The translations under genes and the position numbers were made by a program. Below, one piece after another: positions 8,016 to 16,903 of a stretch of DNA of 64,000 nt (within the stretch, counting starts at the first letter, position 1; each line of letters begins with the position of its first letter). Under the pieces are notes generated by a model. The model worked only from the letters and a program-made list of their open reading frames with translations, did not search any database and had not been told where the DNA came from. The stretch is from NCBI RefSeq assembly GCF_001618425.1, contig NZ_BDCU01000027.1:1-64000 (forward strand), read 5' to 3'. This stretch comes from Nocardia fusca NBRC 14340 (GTDB taxonomy: Bacteria; Actinomycetota; Actinomycetes; Mycobacteriales; Mycobacteriaceae).

Positions 8016-8871
8016 ACAGGTAGCCGAACAATCGGCGCTCGCCGCGGTCGCCGAGGTACTGAGCTGCCCCGAATGCGACCGCGGCCTGTCGTCCGCGCCG
8101 GGCACACTACGCTGCTCGCGCGGGCACAGTTTCGATATCGCCCGGCAGGGCTATATCAGCCTGCTCACCGGTGCCGCCACCAAAATGACCGGTGACACCG
8201 CCGCCATGCTCGACGCGCGGGCGGCATTTCAGGGCACCGGAAATTTCGCTCCGATCGCCGACGCCGTCGCGGCGGCCACGGTGACCGCGCACGATACCGG
8301 CGCCGGCGGGCTCATCGCGGATATCGGTGCGGGCACCGGCTACTACCTGGCGCGAGCTCTCGACGCGGTCCCGGCGGCCCGGGGGATCGCCTTGGATATC
8401 GCCAAACCGGCCGGCCGCCGGTGCGCCCGCGCCCATCCGCGCGCGGCCGCGGTGGTGGCCGACGCCTGGCGGGGCCTGCCGCTGCGCGAGCACACGCTCA
8501 CCACCGCGCTCTCGATATTCGCTCCGCGCAATCCGGACGCCGTGGCCCGGGCCCTCGGTCCGGGCGGGCGCTATATCGTCGTCACACCCACGGACCGGCA
8601 CCTGGCCGAGCTCATCGATCCGGTCGGCATGGTCACCGTCGACCCAGCGAAGGACCGTCGTCTCGCCGAGGCCATGACCGGCCGCTTCACCCGGACCGAT
8701 CGCCGCACGGTCGAGTATGCGATGACGCTCTCCCGCGCCGATATCGCGAACCTGGTGGCGATGGGACCGTCCGCGCACCACGCCGACGACGCGACGGCCC
8801 GGATCGCCCGCCTGCCCGATCCCATCGAGGTCACCGCGTCGGTCACCGTCGGCATCTACACTCCGACCTGA
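8002..8871 (+). CDS. RlmA-type 23S rRNA (guanine-N1) methyltransferase
   Basis: A 289-residue SAM-dependent methyltransferase of the RlmA(I)/RlmA(II) family, which methylates N1 of G745 or G748 in 23S rRNA. An N-terminal zinc ribbon (Cys22, Cys25, Cys38, His42; CPECDRGL ... CSRGH) is followed by the family signature QGYISLL and a Rossmann domain with the SAM motif DIGAGTGYYL (about 106-115). The RlmA(II) branch gives tylosin resistance in producers; which nucleotide is modified here cannot be read from sequence. The GTG start overlaps the DUF3117 gene by 14 bases. Confidence 0.85.
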   Translation: MSPARQVAEQSALAAVAEVLSCPECDRGLSSAPGTLRCSRGHSFDIARQGYISLLTGAATKMTGDTAAMLDARAAFQGTGNFAPIADAVAAATVTAHDTGAGGLIADIGAGTGYYLARALDAVPAARGIALDIAKPAGRRCARAHPRAAAVVADAWRGLPLREHTLTTALSIFAPRNPDAVARALGPGGRYIVVTPTDRHLAELIDPVGMVTVDPAKDRRLAEAMTGRFTRTDRRTVEYAMTLSRADIANLVAMGPSAHHADDATARIARLPDPIEVTASVTVGIYTPT

Positions 8872-8987
8872 CCTCACCGGCCACTCGCCGCCGCGGTGAG
8901 AACGGGGCAATCCCCCTGGCACAGCGGGCAATCCACTCGCGACATCGGCCTGATCGCCGAGTAACACCGTCCTGATGTCCTTGTCCT

Positions 8988-9395
8988 ATGCGGATACCGA
9001 CATTCGGCAAACGGAAAGACACCGGCACCACCACCATCTACGAGCAGATCGGCGGCCATGAGGCGCTCGAAGCGGTCGTCGCCGATTTCTACACCAGGGT
9101 CCTCGCCGACGCGGAACTGGCCGGTTTCTTCAGCGGGACGAACATGTCCCGGCTCCGGGGCAAACAGGTGGAATTCTTCGCCGCGGCACTGGGCGGCCCC
9201 GAACCCTATTCGGGCGCGCCGATGAAACAGGTGCATCAGGGACGCGGGATCACCATGCACCATTTCACCCTGGTGGCCGGGCACCTGACCGATTCACTGA
9301 CCGCGGCCGGCGTCGGCGAGGAGACCGTCGCGCAGATCATCGCGGCCGTCGCCCCGCTGGCCGACGACATCACCTCTGGGTCCTCCTCGGCCTGA
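8988..9395 (+). CDS. glbN: Group I truncated haemoglobin
   Basis: A 135-residue 2-over-2 globin of the trHbN group, which binds O2 and in mycobacteria oxidises NO to nitrate. Tyr35 in VADFYTRVL corresponds to the B10 distal Tyr, and His83 in KQVHQGRGI to the proximal F8 His. Glycine hinges (IGGHEAL) are present. It has a 15-residue N-terminal extension (GKRKDTG region), comparable to the pre-A region of mycobacterial trHbN. No clear ribosome binding site is visible. The neighbours offer no obvious redox partner. Confidence 0.9.
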   Translation: MRIPTFGKRKDTGTTTIYEQIGGHEALEAVVADFYTRVLADAELAGFFSGTNMSRLRGKQVEFFAAALGGPEPYSGAPMKQVHQGRGITMHHFTLVAGHLTDSLTAAGVGEETVAQIIAAVAPLADDITSGSSSA

Positions 9396-9410
9396 CGGCC
9401 GGCGAGAGGC

Positions 9411-10628
9411 TCAGCGTTTACAGACGGTGTGGTACACGGCCAGGGTCTGCTCGGCGATCCGGTACCAGTCGAATTCTGCCCGGGCGCGGCGACGGCCCGC
9501 CGCGCCCAGTTCGGCCGCGCGCGCCCGGTCCAGCGCCAGCTCGTTGATCGCGGCCGCCAGCGCGCGCTCGTAGGCGCCGGTCGCCCCCGCCTCGAAATGC
9601 ACCAGCCGGCCGGTCCGCCCGTCCGCGACCACCTCGGGGATTCCGCCCACATCCGAGGCGATCACAGCGGTAGAACAGGCCATGGCCTCCAGGTTCACGA
9701 TCCCCAGTGGTTCGTAGACCGACGGGCAGACGAACACTTCGGCCGCCGCCAGCAGCTGCCGGATCTGTTCGGTGGGCAGCATCTCCCGGACCCAGAACAC
9801 ATTGCCCCGGCGGCGGTGCAACCCGGACACGGCCTTCGCGACCTCGGCCTCCAGTTCCGGCGTGTCCGGCGCGCCCGCACACAGGACGAGCTGGATCTCC
9901 GGGTCGATCTCGCGCGCCGCGCCCAGCAGATGGCCGACGCCCTTCTGCCGGGTTATCCGTCCGACGAACACCGCCAGCGGCCGGTCCGCCCGCACACCGA
10001 GTTCGTCGAGGATTCGGCGGCTACCGGGCTCCGGCGGGCCGGGATGCCAGACGTCGGCGTCGATCCCGTTGCGTACGACGTGCACCCGGGTGGGGTCCAG
10101 CCCGGGATAGGCGTCGAGTACGTCGCGGCGCATCCAGTCGCTCACCGCGATCACCGCGTCGGCGTGTTCGAGCGCATTGCGTTCCGACCAGGACGAGAGC
10201 CGGTATCCACCGCCCAGCTGTTCGGCTTTCCACGGTCGCCGCGGTTCCAGCGAATGGGTGGTGACCACGTGCGGGATCCCGTAGAGGGTGGCGGCCAGAT
10301 GCCCCGCCAGCCCCGAATACCAGGTGTGCGAATGGACCACGTCGGCCGCGCCGACCGCGTCGGCCATCCGTAACTGTGCCGACATCATCCGGAGGGCGGG
10401 ATTGGCGCCGTCGAGGGCCGGATCGGGGCCGTGCACCTGTGCGGTGTCGCGCGGTACTCCCATGCAGTGCACGGTCACCGCGCTCATCCGCCGTAACCGG
10501 GCCGCCAGTTCGGTCACGTGGACGCCCGCGCCCCCGTAGACCTCGGGTGGAAACTCTCGGGTCAGCATGGCCACCCGTAGCTCGTCGGCCGCGGACAACT
10601 CGGCCGCGCCGCTGGAACCGGAACTCAC
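9411..10628 (-). CDS. glgM: Alpha-maltose-1-phosphate synthase / glycogen synthase
   Basis: A 405-residue GT4-type glycosyltransferase, equivalent to mycobacterial Rv1212c (GlgM). It joins ADP-glucose and glucose-1-phosphate to give maltose-1-phosphate for the GlgE alpha-glucan route. The N-terminal lobe has the glycogen-synthase signature MLTREFPPEVYGGAGVHV; the C-terminal lobe has VGRITRQKGVGHLL and the retaining motif PSVYEPLGIVNLEAMA. Homology begins at about residue 17. The GTG at 10628 keeps the gene clear of divergent glgC; an ATG at 10709 would overlap glgC by 18 bases. glgC, which supplies ADP-glucose, starts 63 bases away. Confidence 0.9.
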   Translation of the reverse strand: MSSGSSGAAELSAADELRVAMLTREFPPEVYGGAGVHVTELAARLRRMSAVTVHCMGVPRDTAQVHGPDPALDGANPALRMMSAQLRMADAVGAADVVHSHTWYSGLAGHLAATLYGIPHVVTTHSLEPRRPWKAEQLGGGYRLSSWSERNALEHADAVIAVSDWMRRDVLDAYPGLDPTRVHVVRNGIDADVWHPGPPEPGSRRILDELGVRADRPLAVFVGRITRQKGVGHLLGAAREIDPEIQLVLCAGAPDTPELEAEVAKAVSGLHRRRGNVFWVREMLPTEQIRQLLAAAEVFVCPSVYEPLGIVNLEAMACSTAVIASDVGGIPEVVADGRTGRLVHFEAGATGAYERALAAAINELALDRARAAELGAAGRRRARAEFDWYRIAEQTLAVYHTVCKR

Positions 10629-10691
10629 GAATTCACGGTAGCCGCCGAGCGGTCGATGCCCGCCGACCACCTCGTTCGGTAGTTTGGCACT

Positions 10692-11906
10692 GTGAGGAGC
10701 CAGCCGCACGTACTAGGAATCGTGCTCGCCGGTGGCGAGGGCAAGCGACTCTTTCCGTTGACCGCCGACCGGGCCAAGCCGGCCGTCCCCTTCGGCGGCG
10801 CCTACCGCCTCATCGACTTCGTGCTCAGCAACCTCGTCAATGCCGGTTTCCTCCGGATCTGTGTGCTCACCCAGTACAAATCGCATTCACTGGACCGGCA
10901 TATCTCCCAGACCTGGCGGCTGTCCGGTTTCGCCGGTGAATACATCACCCCGGTCCCCGCCCAGCAGCGACTCGGGCCGCGCTGGTATACCGGCAGCGCC
11001 GACGCCATCATGCAATCGCTGAATCTCATCTACGACGAGGATCCCGATTACATCGTGGTCTTCGGCGCCGATCACGTCTACCGGATGGACCCCGAACAGA
11101 TGGTGGCCCACCATATCGACTCCGGGGCCGGGGTCACGGTGGCCGGTATCCGGGTGCCGCGCAGCGAGGCGGGCGCTTTCGGCTGTATCGATTCCGACGA
11201 ATCCGGCCGCATAATCGGTTTCCTGGAGAAACCGGCGCATCCGCCCGGTATCCCCGACGACCCGAATTCGACCTTCGCCTCGATGGGCAACTATGTGTTC
11301 ACCACCAAAGTACTGGTGGATTCGATCAAGGCCGACGCCGAGGATTCCGATTCCGACCACGATATGGGTGGTGACATCATTCCCAGCCTGGTCTCGGCCA
11401 GCCAGGCGTCGGTCTACGATTTCGCCGACAACGAGGTGCCCGGCGCCACCGACCGCGATCGCGGCTACTGGCGCGACGTCGGCACCATCGACGCTTTCTA
11501 CGAAGCCCATATGGACCTGGTGTCGGTGAACCCGGTGTTCAACCTCTACAACCGGCACTGGCCCATCCGGGGTGCGGCGGAGAATCTCCCGCCGGCGAAA
11601 TTCGCGCAGGGCGGCCTGGCCCAGGAAACGATTGTCGGGGCGGGCAGCATCCTGTCCGCGGCGACCGTCCGCAATTCGGTGCTCAGCGCCAATGTGATGG
11701 TCGACGACGGAGCCACCGTCGAGGGCAGTGTGCTGATGCCCGGGGTCCGGATCGGGCGGGGCGCGGTGGTCCGGCGCGCGATCCTGGACAAGAACGTCAT
11801 GGTGTCCGAGGGCGAGATCATCGGCGTGGATCTGGAGCGGGACCGCTCCCGTTTCGCGATCAGCAACGGCGGTGTGGTGACCGTCGGCAAGGGCACCTGG
11901 GTCTGA
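10692..11906 (+). CDS. glgC: Glucose-1-phosphate adenylyltransferase
   Basis: A 404-residue ADP-glucose pyrophosphorylase that makes ADP-glucose from ATP and glucose-1-phosphate, the donor for GlgM and glycogen-type glucans. The nucleotidyltransferase domain has GIVLAGGEGKRLFPLT at the N-terminus, GSADAIMQ, and FGADHVYRMD (metal-binding Asp). The C-terminal third is a left-handed beta-helix of hexapeptides (GSVLMPGVRIGRGAVVRRA). The GTG start has TAGTTT (10680-10685) 6 bases upstream and no ribosome binding site, suggesting a leaderless mRNA. It diverges from glgM, so one short region controls both enzymes. Confidence 0.96.
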   Translation: MRSQPHVLGIVLAGGEGKRLFPLTADRAKPAVPFGGAYRLIDFVLSNLVNAGFLRICVLTQYKSHSLDRHISQTWRLSGFAGEYITPVPAQQRLGPRWYTGSADAIMQSLNLIYDEDPDYIVVFGADHVYRMDPEQMVAHHIDSGAGVTVAGIRVPRSEAGAFGCIDSDESGRIIGFLEKPAHPPGIPDDPNSTFASMGNYVFTTKVLVDSIKADAEDSDSDHDMGGDIIPSLVSASQASVYDFADNEVPGATDRDRGYWRDVGTIDAFYEAHMDLVSVNPVFNLYNRHWPIRGAAENLPPAKFAQGGLAQETIVGAGSILSAATVRNSVLSANVMVDDGATVEGSVLMPGVRIGRGAVVRRAILDKNVMVSEGEIIGVDLERDRSRFAISNGGVVTVGKGTWV

Positions 11907-11917
11907 CCGATACGCCA

Positions 11918-11946
11918 GGTGCCCCCTCCCTACGGAAGGGGGCACC
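11918..11946. terminator. Bidirectional-type hairpin between converging genes
   Basis: GGTGCCCCCT (11918-11927) pairs perfectly with AGGGGGCACC (11937-11946) around a 9-base loop. It sits between the glgC stop and the converging ABC permease stop. There is no T tract, as is common for actinobacterial terminators. Confidence 0.75.
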
Positions 11947-11961
11947 GCACAGACCGACAGG

Positions 11962-13617
11962 TCAGCGGACGTCGCGTCCCCGCACCCCGGCGAGTCCGGC
12001 CGCGAGCAGTACCGCGGCGATCACGGTGACCGCGACGAGCGGAGTCGCGGTGAACTCCGATCCCGGCACCTTGGGCGCGTGACTGAACGGTTCCAGGTCG
12101 CGGAACCACTGCGGCGCGCCGGAGAACGAACCGAGCAGGAACACCGCGATCGCAGCGGTGAGCAGCCCCCAGGCCACCGGAGTCCAGCGCGGTACCAGCC
12201 CGAACAGCGCCAGGGTCACCCCGGCGAAGAACCAGATCGCCGGAAGCTGGACCAGCGCCGCGGCCACCACACCGGGCAGTTCCCCGCCGATATCGTCCTT
12301 GGCGAGACCGTAGGCCACGCCACCGAGCAACCCGGCGGTCAGCATGATCACCACGGGCCCGCCCAGCGCGAACACCAGATGGCTGCCGGCCCAGCGCAGC
12401 CGGCCCACGGCACCGCTGAGCACCGATTCGGCCTGATGGCCGTTCTCCTCGCCGAACAACCGCAGTGTCGCCGAGACGGCGTACGCCGCGCCCGCGACCC
12501 CGAGCATGGTGAAGGCGTAGGAGATGAACGAATCCTCGATCGATTCGGAGCCGCCCATCCGGGTGATCAGATCGCGCAGCGTCTCGTTCTCGGCGAAGCT
12601 GTCCCCGATCCCCGCCACCACGCTGCCGATCACCAGGCCGTAGAGACCGACCCCGATCGTCCAGGCCAGCAGTGTGCCGCGTTGCAGCCGTACCGCCAGG
12701 CCGAACGGTCCGGCCAGGCCCGCACCCGCTGCCGGTGCCCCCAGTCGTTCCGCGATGAGGCCCGCACCCACATCGCGGCGGCGCAGCAGCAGATAGGCGA
12801 CGGCCATCAGCACCACCAGCAGGGCCAGGTGCAGCGCCAGAACCCACCAGCGATCACCGGCGTACGGCCGCACCTGCAACGACCAGCCCTGCGGGGACAA
12901 CCAGGTCAGCGGACTCACCGGACCCGCCCCCGCCCGGGCGTCACCGATCGCCCGCAGGGTGAAGGTGACCGCGAGCACCGCGAACGCCAGTCCACGGGCC
13001 AGCCGCGCGCCGGTGCAGACCTGCGCCGTCACCGCGGCCACGGCCGCGAACACCATGCCGGATCCGGCCAGCGCGAGCCCGAAGGCCAGCGATCCGCTCG
13101 CCGGAACATCGGTCGCGCTCAGACTGACCGCACCGAGCAGTCCGGTGAGCAGTGCGCCGCCCAGCGCCAGGACGAGCGCGGCCGTCAGGTTCGCGTAGCG
13201 ACCGACCGAGGTGGAGGCCAGGATCTCGCTACGCCCCGTCTCCTCCTCGGCCCTGGTGTGCCGGATGACGGTGAGGATGGTGGCCACCGCGATCAGGGTG
13301 TGGAACATCCCGGCCTTCCAGATGCCCACCGCGCCGATCGAGGTGTTGTAGATCGGGCCGTACATCGCCAGTTGTGCCGGGCTGGCCAGGATGGTGGCCG
13401 CGAAGGAGGCGCGATCGGCCGCGGTGGGATACACCGATTCGATACTGGCCACATAGACCCCGCCCAGCGGCAGGGACAGCAGCAGAATCCACAGCGGCGC
13501 CACGATCCGGTCGCGGCGCAGGTACAGCCGCAGCAGCCGGGCGGTCCCGGTGAATCCGGTGCGGCCGGGCCTCGTATGGAGCACGCTGTGCCGTGCTCCG
13601 GCGACGGCGGTCGTCAT
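11962..13617 (-). CDS. ABC exporter permease (tetronasin-type)
   Basis: A 551-residue integral membrane protein with about 12 predicted helices in two halves, resembling the permease of the tetronasin/anthracycline-type exporters (mycobacterial Rv1217c). Segments such as IVAPLWILLLSLPLGGVYVA, LHLALLVVLMAVAYLLL and PLVAVTVIAAVLLAAGLAG are clear membrane spans. It has no nucleotide-binding domain of its own. Its ATG overlaps the stop of the upstream ATPase gene (ATGA at 13614-13617), so the pair is translationally coupled. With the TetR gene further upstream this is a regulated efflux system, likely for hydrophobic compounds; the substrate is unknown. Confidence 0.87.
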   Translation of the reverse strand: MTTAVAGARHSVLHTRPGRTGFTGTARLLRLYLRRDRIVAPLWILLLSLPLGGVYVASIESVYPTAADRASFAATILASPAQLAMYGPIYNTSIGAVGIWKAGMFHTLIAVATILTVIRHTRAEEETGRSEILASTSVGRYANLTAALVLALGGALLTGLLGAVSLSATDVPASGSLAFGLALAGSGMVFAAVAAVTAQVCTGARLARGLAFAVLAVTFTLRAIGDARAGAGPVSPLTWLSPQGWSLQVRPYAGDRWWVLALHLALLVVLMAVAYLLLRRRDVGAGLIAERLGAPAAGAGLAGPFGLAVRLQRGTLLAWTIGVGLYGLVIGSVVAGIGDSFAENETLRDLITRMGGSESIEDSFISYAFTMLGVAGAAYAVSATLRLFGEENGHQAESVLSGAVGRLRWAGSHLVFALGGPVVIMLTAGLLGGVAYGLAKDDIGGELPGVVAAALVQLPAIWFFAGVTLALFGLVPRWTPVAWGLLTAAIAVFLLGSFSGAPQWFRDLEPFSHAPKVPGSEFTATPLVAVTVIAAVLLAAGLAGVRGRDVR

Positions 13618-14534
13618 TTCCGCGCCTCTTCCAGTTCGCCGGCCTCCTGGCCGTTGATCGAGTAGTGCCGCATGAACAGCTCTTCCAGCGTCGGCGGGCG
13701 GCTGGTCAGGCTGCTGACGCCGGTATCGCCGAGGACGCGGATGAGTTCGGCCAGATGTTCGCCGTCGACCTGGCAGCGCAGCGTGTGGTCGTCCATGCTC
13801 ACATCGGCCACCCCGGGCATGGCCGCGATATCACCGGGATCACCGGTGAGTTCGGCGGTGATGGAGGTACGGCTCAGATGCCGCATGGACGCCAGCGTGC
13901 CGCTCTCCACCGTGCGCCCGGACCGGATGATGGTGACCCGCTCGCACAGTGCCTCCACCTCCGAGAGGATGTGACTGGACAGCAGCACGGTCGCCCCCCG
14001 CTCGGCCGCCTCGGCGACACATTCCCGGAAAACCTGTTCCATCAGCGGGTCCAGGCCGGAAGTGGGCTCGTCCAGCAGCAGCAGCCGGGCGTGCGAGGAG
14101 AAAGCCGAGACCAGCGCGACCTTCTGGCGGTTGCCCTTGGAGTAGGTGCGTGCCTTCTTCCGGGGATCGAGTTCGTAGCGTTCGATCAGTTCGGCCCGGC
14201 GCGCGGTGTCGAGCCCACCGCGCATCGAGGCCAGCAGGTCGATGGTCTCGCCCCCGCTCAGCGACGGCCACAGGGTCACATCACCGGGCACGTACGCGAT
14301 CTCGCGGTGGAGTGCCACCGCGTCCGCCCAGGGGTCGCGCCCCAGCATCCGCACCTCGCCGGAGGTGCGCGCCAGTAGGCCGAGCAGCACCCGGATGGTG
14401 GTGGACTTGCCGGCTCCGTTGGGGCCCAGGAATCCGTGGACCTCACCCTCGGATACTTCCAGGTCCAGACCGTCCAGTGCCCGGACCTGACCGAAGTGTT
14501 TGTGCAGATCCCGGATCCGAATTGCCGAAATCAT
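13614..14534 (-). CDS. ABC exporter ATP-binding protein
   Basis: A 306-residue ABC ATPase (mycobacterial Rv1218c-like). Walker A is GPNGAGKST, Walker B is LLLLDEPTSGLDP and the switch His is in SSHILSE. The signature loop is atypical: TYSKGNRQKVAL in place of LSGGQ, as is common in drug-exporter ATPases of this branch. A C-terminal extension of about 80 residues ends in LEELFMRHY, a frequent family end. The ATG at 14534 follows GAGGAG. It is coupled to the permease downstream and lies 77 bases after the TetR gene on the same strand, so all three probably share a promoter. Confidence 0.9.
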   Translation of the reverse strand: MISAIRIRDLHKHFGQVRALDGLDLEVSEGEVHGFLGPNGAGKSTTIRVLLGLLARTSGEVRMLGRDPWADAVALHREIAYVPGDVTLWPSLSGGETIDLLASMRGGLDTARRAELIERYELDPRKKARTYSKGNRQKVALVSAFSSHARLLLLDEPTSGLDPLMEQVFRECVAEAAERGATVLLSSHILSEVEALCERVTIIRSGRTVESGTLASMRHLSRTSITAELTGDPGDIAAMPGVADVSMDDHTLRCQVDGEHLAELIRVLGDTGVSSLTSRPPTLEELFMRHYSINGQEAGELEEARK

Positions 14535-14611
14535 CGTGTCTCCTCGTGGGACAGAGATAGAGCGTTGATGGAGAGGGTTCGCAGGCGCGGCGGATCGGAC
14601 GCCGCGCCGGC

Positions 14612-15382
14612 TCAGTGCGCGTCGCCGGCGGTTCGTGCCGGCGTCGGCGTTTCTGGTGGGTGCGTAGCGGCCGCCTCCGCTCCGGCGTCCGGCGCGTCCG
14701 CGCGGCCGGCGGTCGGTGCGTCCGGCGTCGGCGGTGCGCCGGGCCCGGTCCGGGCCGCGGCGTCGGCCAGGAGGGTGTCGAGCATGGTCGAGTCGGGCAG
14801 CAACCCTTCGGTGAAGATCTCCAGGGCGGGCAGCAACATCTGGTCGCCGTACTCCCGCAGCGCCTGCCGGTAGTCGACCCCGCCCGAGTCCCCGGCATGC
14901 AGCTGGATGAACAACAGCATTCCGCCGCCGTTGATGGTCGCCAGATAGCGCGACATCGCTTTCAGGTCCCGCGGCCGCCGGACGGCCCCGGAGGCGATAC
15001 CGGCTTCCAGGTACTGCTCGACATCCTCGACCATGTGCTCGAACATGGACACCGCCAGGTCGCCGCCGGCCTGGAAGCTGCGCATGATGTAGGCGATGAC
15101 CGGGGCGAACTCCTCGATCTCGGCCAGCTGCTGCAGCAGATTCCCCGACGACGGCCGGTTCATATAGCTCATCTTCGATTCGCGGATCACCGCGCGCATA
15201 TGGTCGTCGCATTCGCGCCGCAACCCGTCCTTGGACCCGAAATGGTGGTTGACCAGGCCGGGCGACACCCCTGCGGCCGCCGCGATGGCGCGTACCCCGA
15301 CCCCGAAGCCCTCCTCGCCGAACAGCACGAGGGCGGCGTCCCGGATCCGGGCCCGCGTGTTCAGATCATCGCTTGAACGCAT
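14612..15382 (-). CDS. TetR-family repressor of the ABC exporter
   Basis: A 256-residue TetR regulator. The N-terminal helix-turn-helix (about residues 10-55) includes ARIRDAALVLFGEEGF, VRAIAAAAGVS and VNHHFGSKDGL. A ligand-binding helical domain follows, then a Pro/Ala/Asp-rich disordered tail of about 45 residues. It corresponds to Rv1219c, which controls the Rv1218c-Rv1217c pump in mycobacteria. The ATG at 15382 is chosen because a TAACCT box ends 7 bases upstream and no ribosome binding site exists, fitting a leaderless start. Two matching inverted repeats cover this start, so autoregulation is very likely. Confidence 0.88.
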   Translation of the reverse strand: MRSSDDLNTRARIRDAALVLFGEEGFGVGVRAIAAAAGVSPGLVNHHFGSKDGLRRECDDHMRAVIRESKMSYMNRPSSGNLLQQLAEIEEFAPVIAYIMRSFQAGGDLAVSMFEHMVEDVEQYLEAGIASGAVRRPRDLKAMSRYLATINGGGMLLFIQLHAGDSGGVDYRQALREYGDQMLLPALEIFTEGLLPDSTMLDTLLADAAARTGPGAPPTPDAPTAGRADAPDAGAEAAATHPPETPTPARTAGDAH

Positions 15383-15408
15383 GTTCAATAGGTTAAACAC
15401 ACGTTCAA
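15373..15408. promoter_or_regulatory. Twin TetR operators over a leaderless promoter
   Basis: TTGAAC-GCAT-GTTCAA (15373-15388, perfect) and TTAAAC-ACAC-GTTCAA (15393-15408, one mismatch) share arms and a 4-base spacer; their centres are 20 bp apart, about two helical turns. They overlap the ATG and the -10-like TAACCT of the TetR gene, so a bound dimer pair would block initiation. Confidence 0.7.
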
Positions 15409-16021
15409 TCATCGCGCAAGAGGGGGCGGCGTAGAGATTCCGTAAAGACATCCGGGGGCCGCACGCCACCCGGCGAAGAACACAGTAAATACCAGATCAC
15501 GGCCGTAGATCAGCGCCGCCGTCCGCTGGGACCCAGCGGCCACTCGTGCCTCGGCGACAGGTCCCTGTCCGAAACGAGCCGGCCCGCCGGATCGCGCCGC
15601 ACACCCGTCACCCCACCGGATCGGACCTCGACGCAGGCTTGCGCACCCCCAACGGGGCAACATCGCAGCAATACCGACGCTCGCACGGGAGAACGACCCG
15701 GTATGACCTTCGACGCGTCGTGGCACAGCCGGACGGACCGGCCGCGGGACGAGTACGGCCAGAGGAACCCAACCGGCAACAGCACCAGCCGTGTCCGCGG
15801 TGAGGTCTACCCCGCAGACCTCGGGCGGGGGTCACCCTCGGCGCCCGGTCGAGCGCCACGACGGCGACGACCGCAGCGACCGGACTCAGGCCCGGCGGGC
15901 CTGCCGCATTCAGGGCTCAGGTCCGGTCGGCCCGCTGCGCCCGGCTGTCGACACAGGTGCCGTCGAGCGCCGGACGACGAGGAGAGCAGGGCTCCCGCGG
16001 CGACCGATGTCAGCCGCGGCG
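15409..16021. other. 613-base stretch with no convincing gene
   Basis: Six-frame reading gives several short open frames, for example a plus-strand ATG at 15703, but none has recognisable domains or a good ribosome binding site. A 7-bp perfect hairpin (CAGGCCC at 15887-15893 with 15897-15903) lies 119 bases beyond the O-methyltransferase stop and could be its terminator. Otherwise I see nothing definite; it may be decayed sequence. Confidence 0.4.
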
Positions 16022-16654
16022 CTAACCCTTGGACGCGCAGAGCAACCCGTCGCCGAGTGGGATGAGTACGCTGGTCAGGCCCGGATCCTCGGCCACGTAC
16101 CGGGTGGCCGAGCGGACCGCCTGGGTCGCCGCGTCGCGATTCGCCGGGTCCGGCACCCGGCCGCCGAGCAACGCGTTGTGCAGCAGGACCGCCCCGCCGG
16201 CCCGCAGCAGCCGCACCGCCTCGGCGATGTACTGCGGATGCTCGATCGGCGAGGCATCCAGGAACACCAGGTCGTAGGCACCGTCGGCCAGCCGCGGCAG
16301 CACGTCCAGTGCACGCCCGTTGATCAGCCGGGTCCGGGCGAGCGGGATATCGGCGGCACGGAACGACTCCTTGGCCGCCCGCTGATGTTCGGGTTCGGAA
16401 TCGATGGTGGTCAGCGTGCCGTCCTCGCGCATACCGTCGAGCAGCCACAATCCGCTGACCCCGGCACCGGTACCCACCTCGACCACCGCCCGCGCGTCCA
16501 GCAACTGCGCGTACATGCTCAGCAGCGCGCCGACCGACGGCGGCACCGGAGCCACGCCCAGCTCGGTGGCCCGTTCGCGGGCGCTGACGAGTACCTCGTC
16601 CTCGACGACGGATTCCTCCACGTAGGCGAGATTGAGCTCCAGGTTCGATGCCAC
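16022..16654 (-). CDS. O-methyltransferase (class I SAM)
   Basis: A 210-residue catechol-O-methyltransferase-type enzyme, equivalent to Rv1220c, which is always divergent from sigE. SAM motif I is VVEVGTGAGVSGLWLL, the acidic loop is LTTIDSEPEHQ, and the metal-binding-type motif is YDLVFLDASP. An N-terminal helix (ELGVAPVPPSVGALLSMYAQLL) is typical. The substrate is unknown. Two starts are possible: a TTG at 16660, or the GTG at 16654 chosen here because TAGCCT ends 7 bases before it (leaderless pattern). The sigE start is 249 bases away on the other strand. Confidence 0.87.
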   Translation of the reverse strand: MASNLELNLAYVEESVVEDEVLVSARERATELGVAPVPPSVGALLSMYAQLLDARAVVEVGTGAGVSGLWLLDGMREDGTLTTIDSEPEHQRAAKESFRAADIPLARTRLINGRALDVLPRLADGAYDLVFLDASPIEHPQYIAEAVRLLRAGGAVLLHNALLGGRVPDPANRDAATQAVRSATRYVAEDPGLTSVLIPLGDGLLCASKG

Positions 16655-16792
16655 GTCCAAGAGGCTATGCCAAACGCGGCGATGCTGGTCGCAACATTCT
16701 CAGGTGTCCCTCAGGATCCCCATAACCGCCCCACACCGGGAGGCGGAAGAGTGTGGGCTACGCAAGACCAGCCGACCGAGCACACCGCGACG

Positions 16793-16819
16793 GGAACAAC
16801 GGAGTACCGATCCACCGTT
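16793..16819 (+). promoter_or_regulatory. sigE: ECF-type promoter candidate upstream of sigE
   Basis: GGAAC (16793-16797) and GTT (16817-16819, within CCGTTG) are separated by 19 bases, matching the GGAAC/GTT pattern of SigE/SigH-class ECF promoters. It lies 85 bases before the sigE ATG, so positive autoregulation or SigH control is plausible. Confidence 0.45.
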
Positions 16820-16903
16820 GTACCCCATGAACGACGGCCCGAACAACGGGCCGCGTATTCGAGCTTACGCCTCGGTCCCGATCAGGAGGTTGTCACCATC
16901 CAC

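Noticed and set aside
15703..16065. Plus-strand 120-codon frame starting at 15703
   Set aside because: Arg/Pro-rich composition typical of a non-coding frame in high-GC DNA; it ends inside the antisense of the O-methyltransferase and lacks any domain.
15791..16903. Upstream open extension of the sigE frame
   Set aside because: It runs antisense through the O-methyltransferase gene and has no homology; the conserved sigE core begins near residue 115 of the shorter product.
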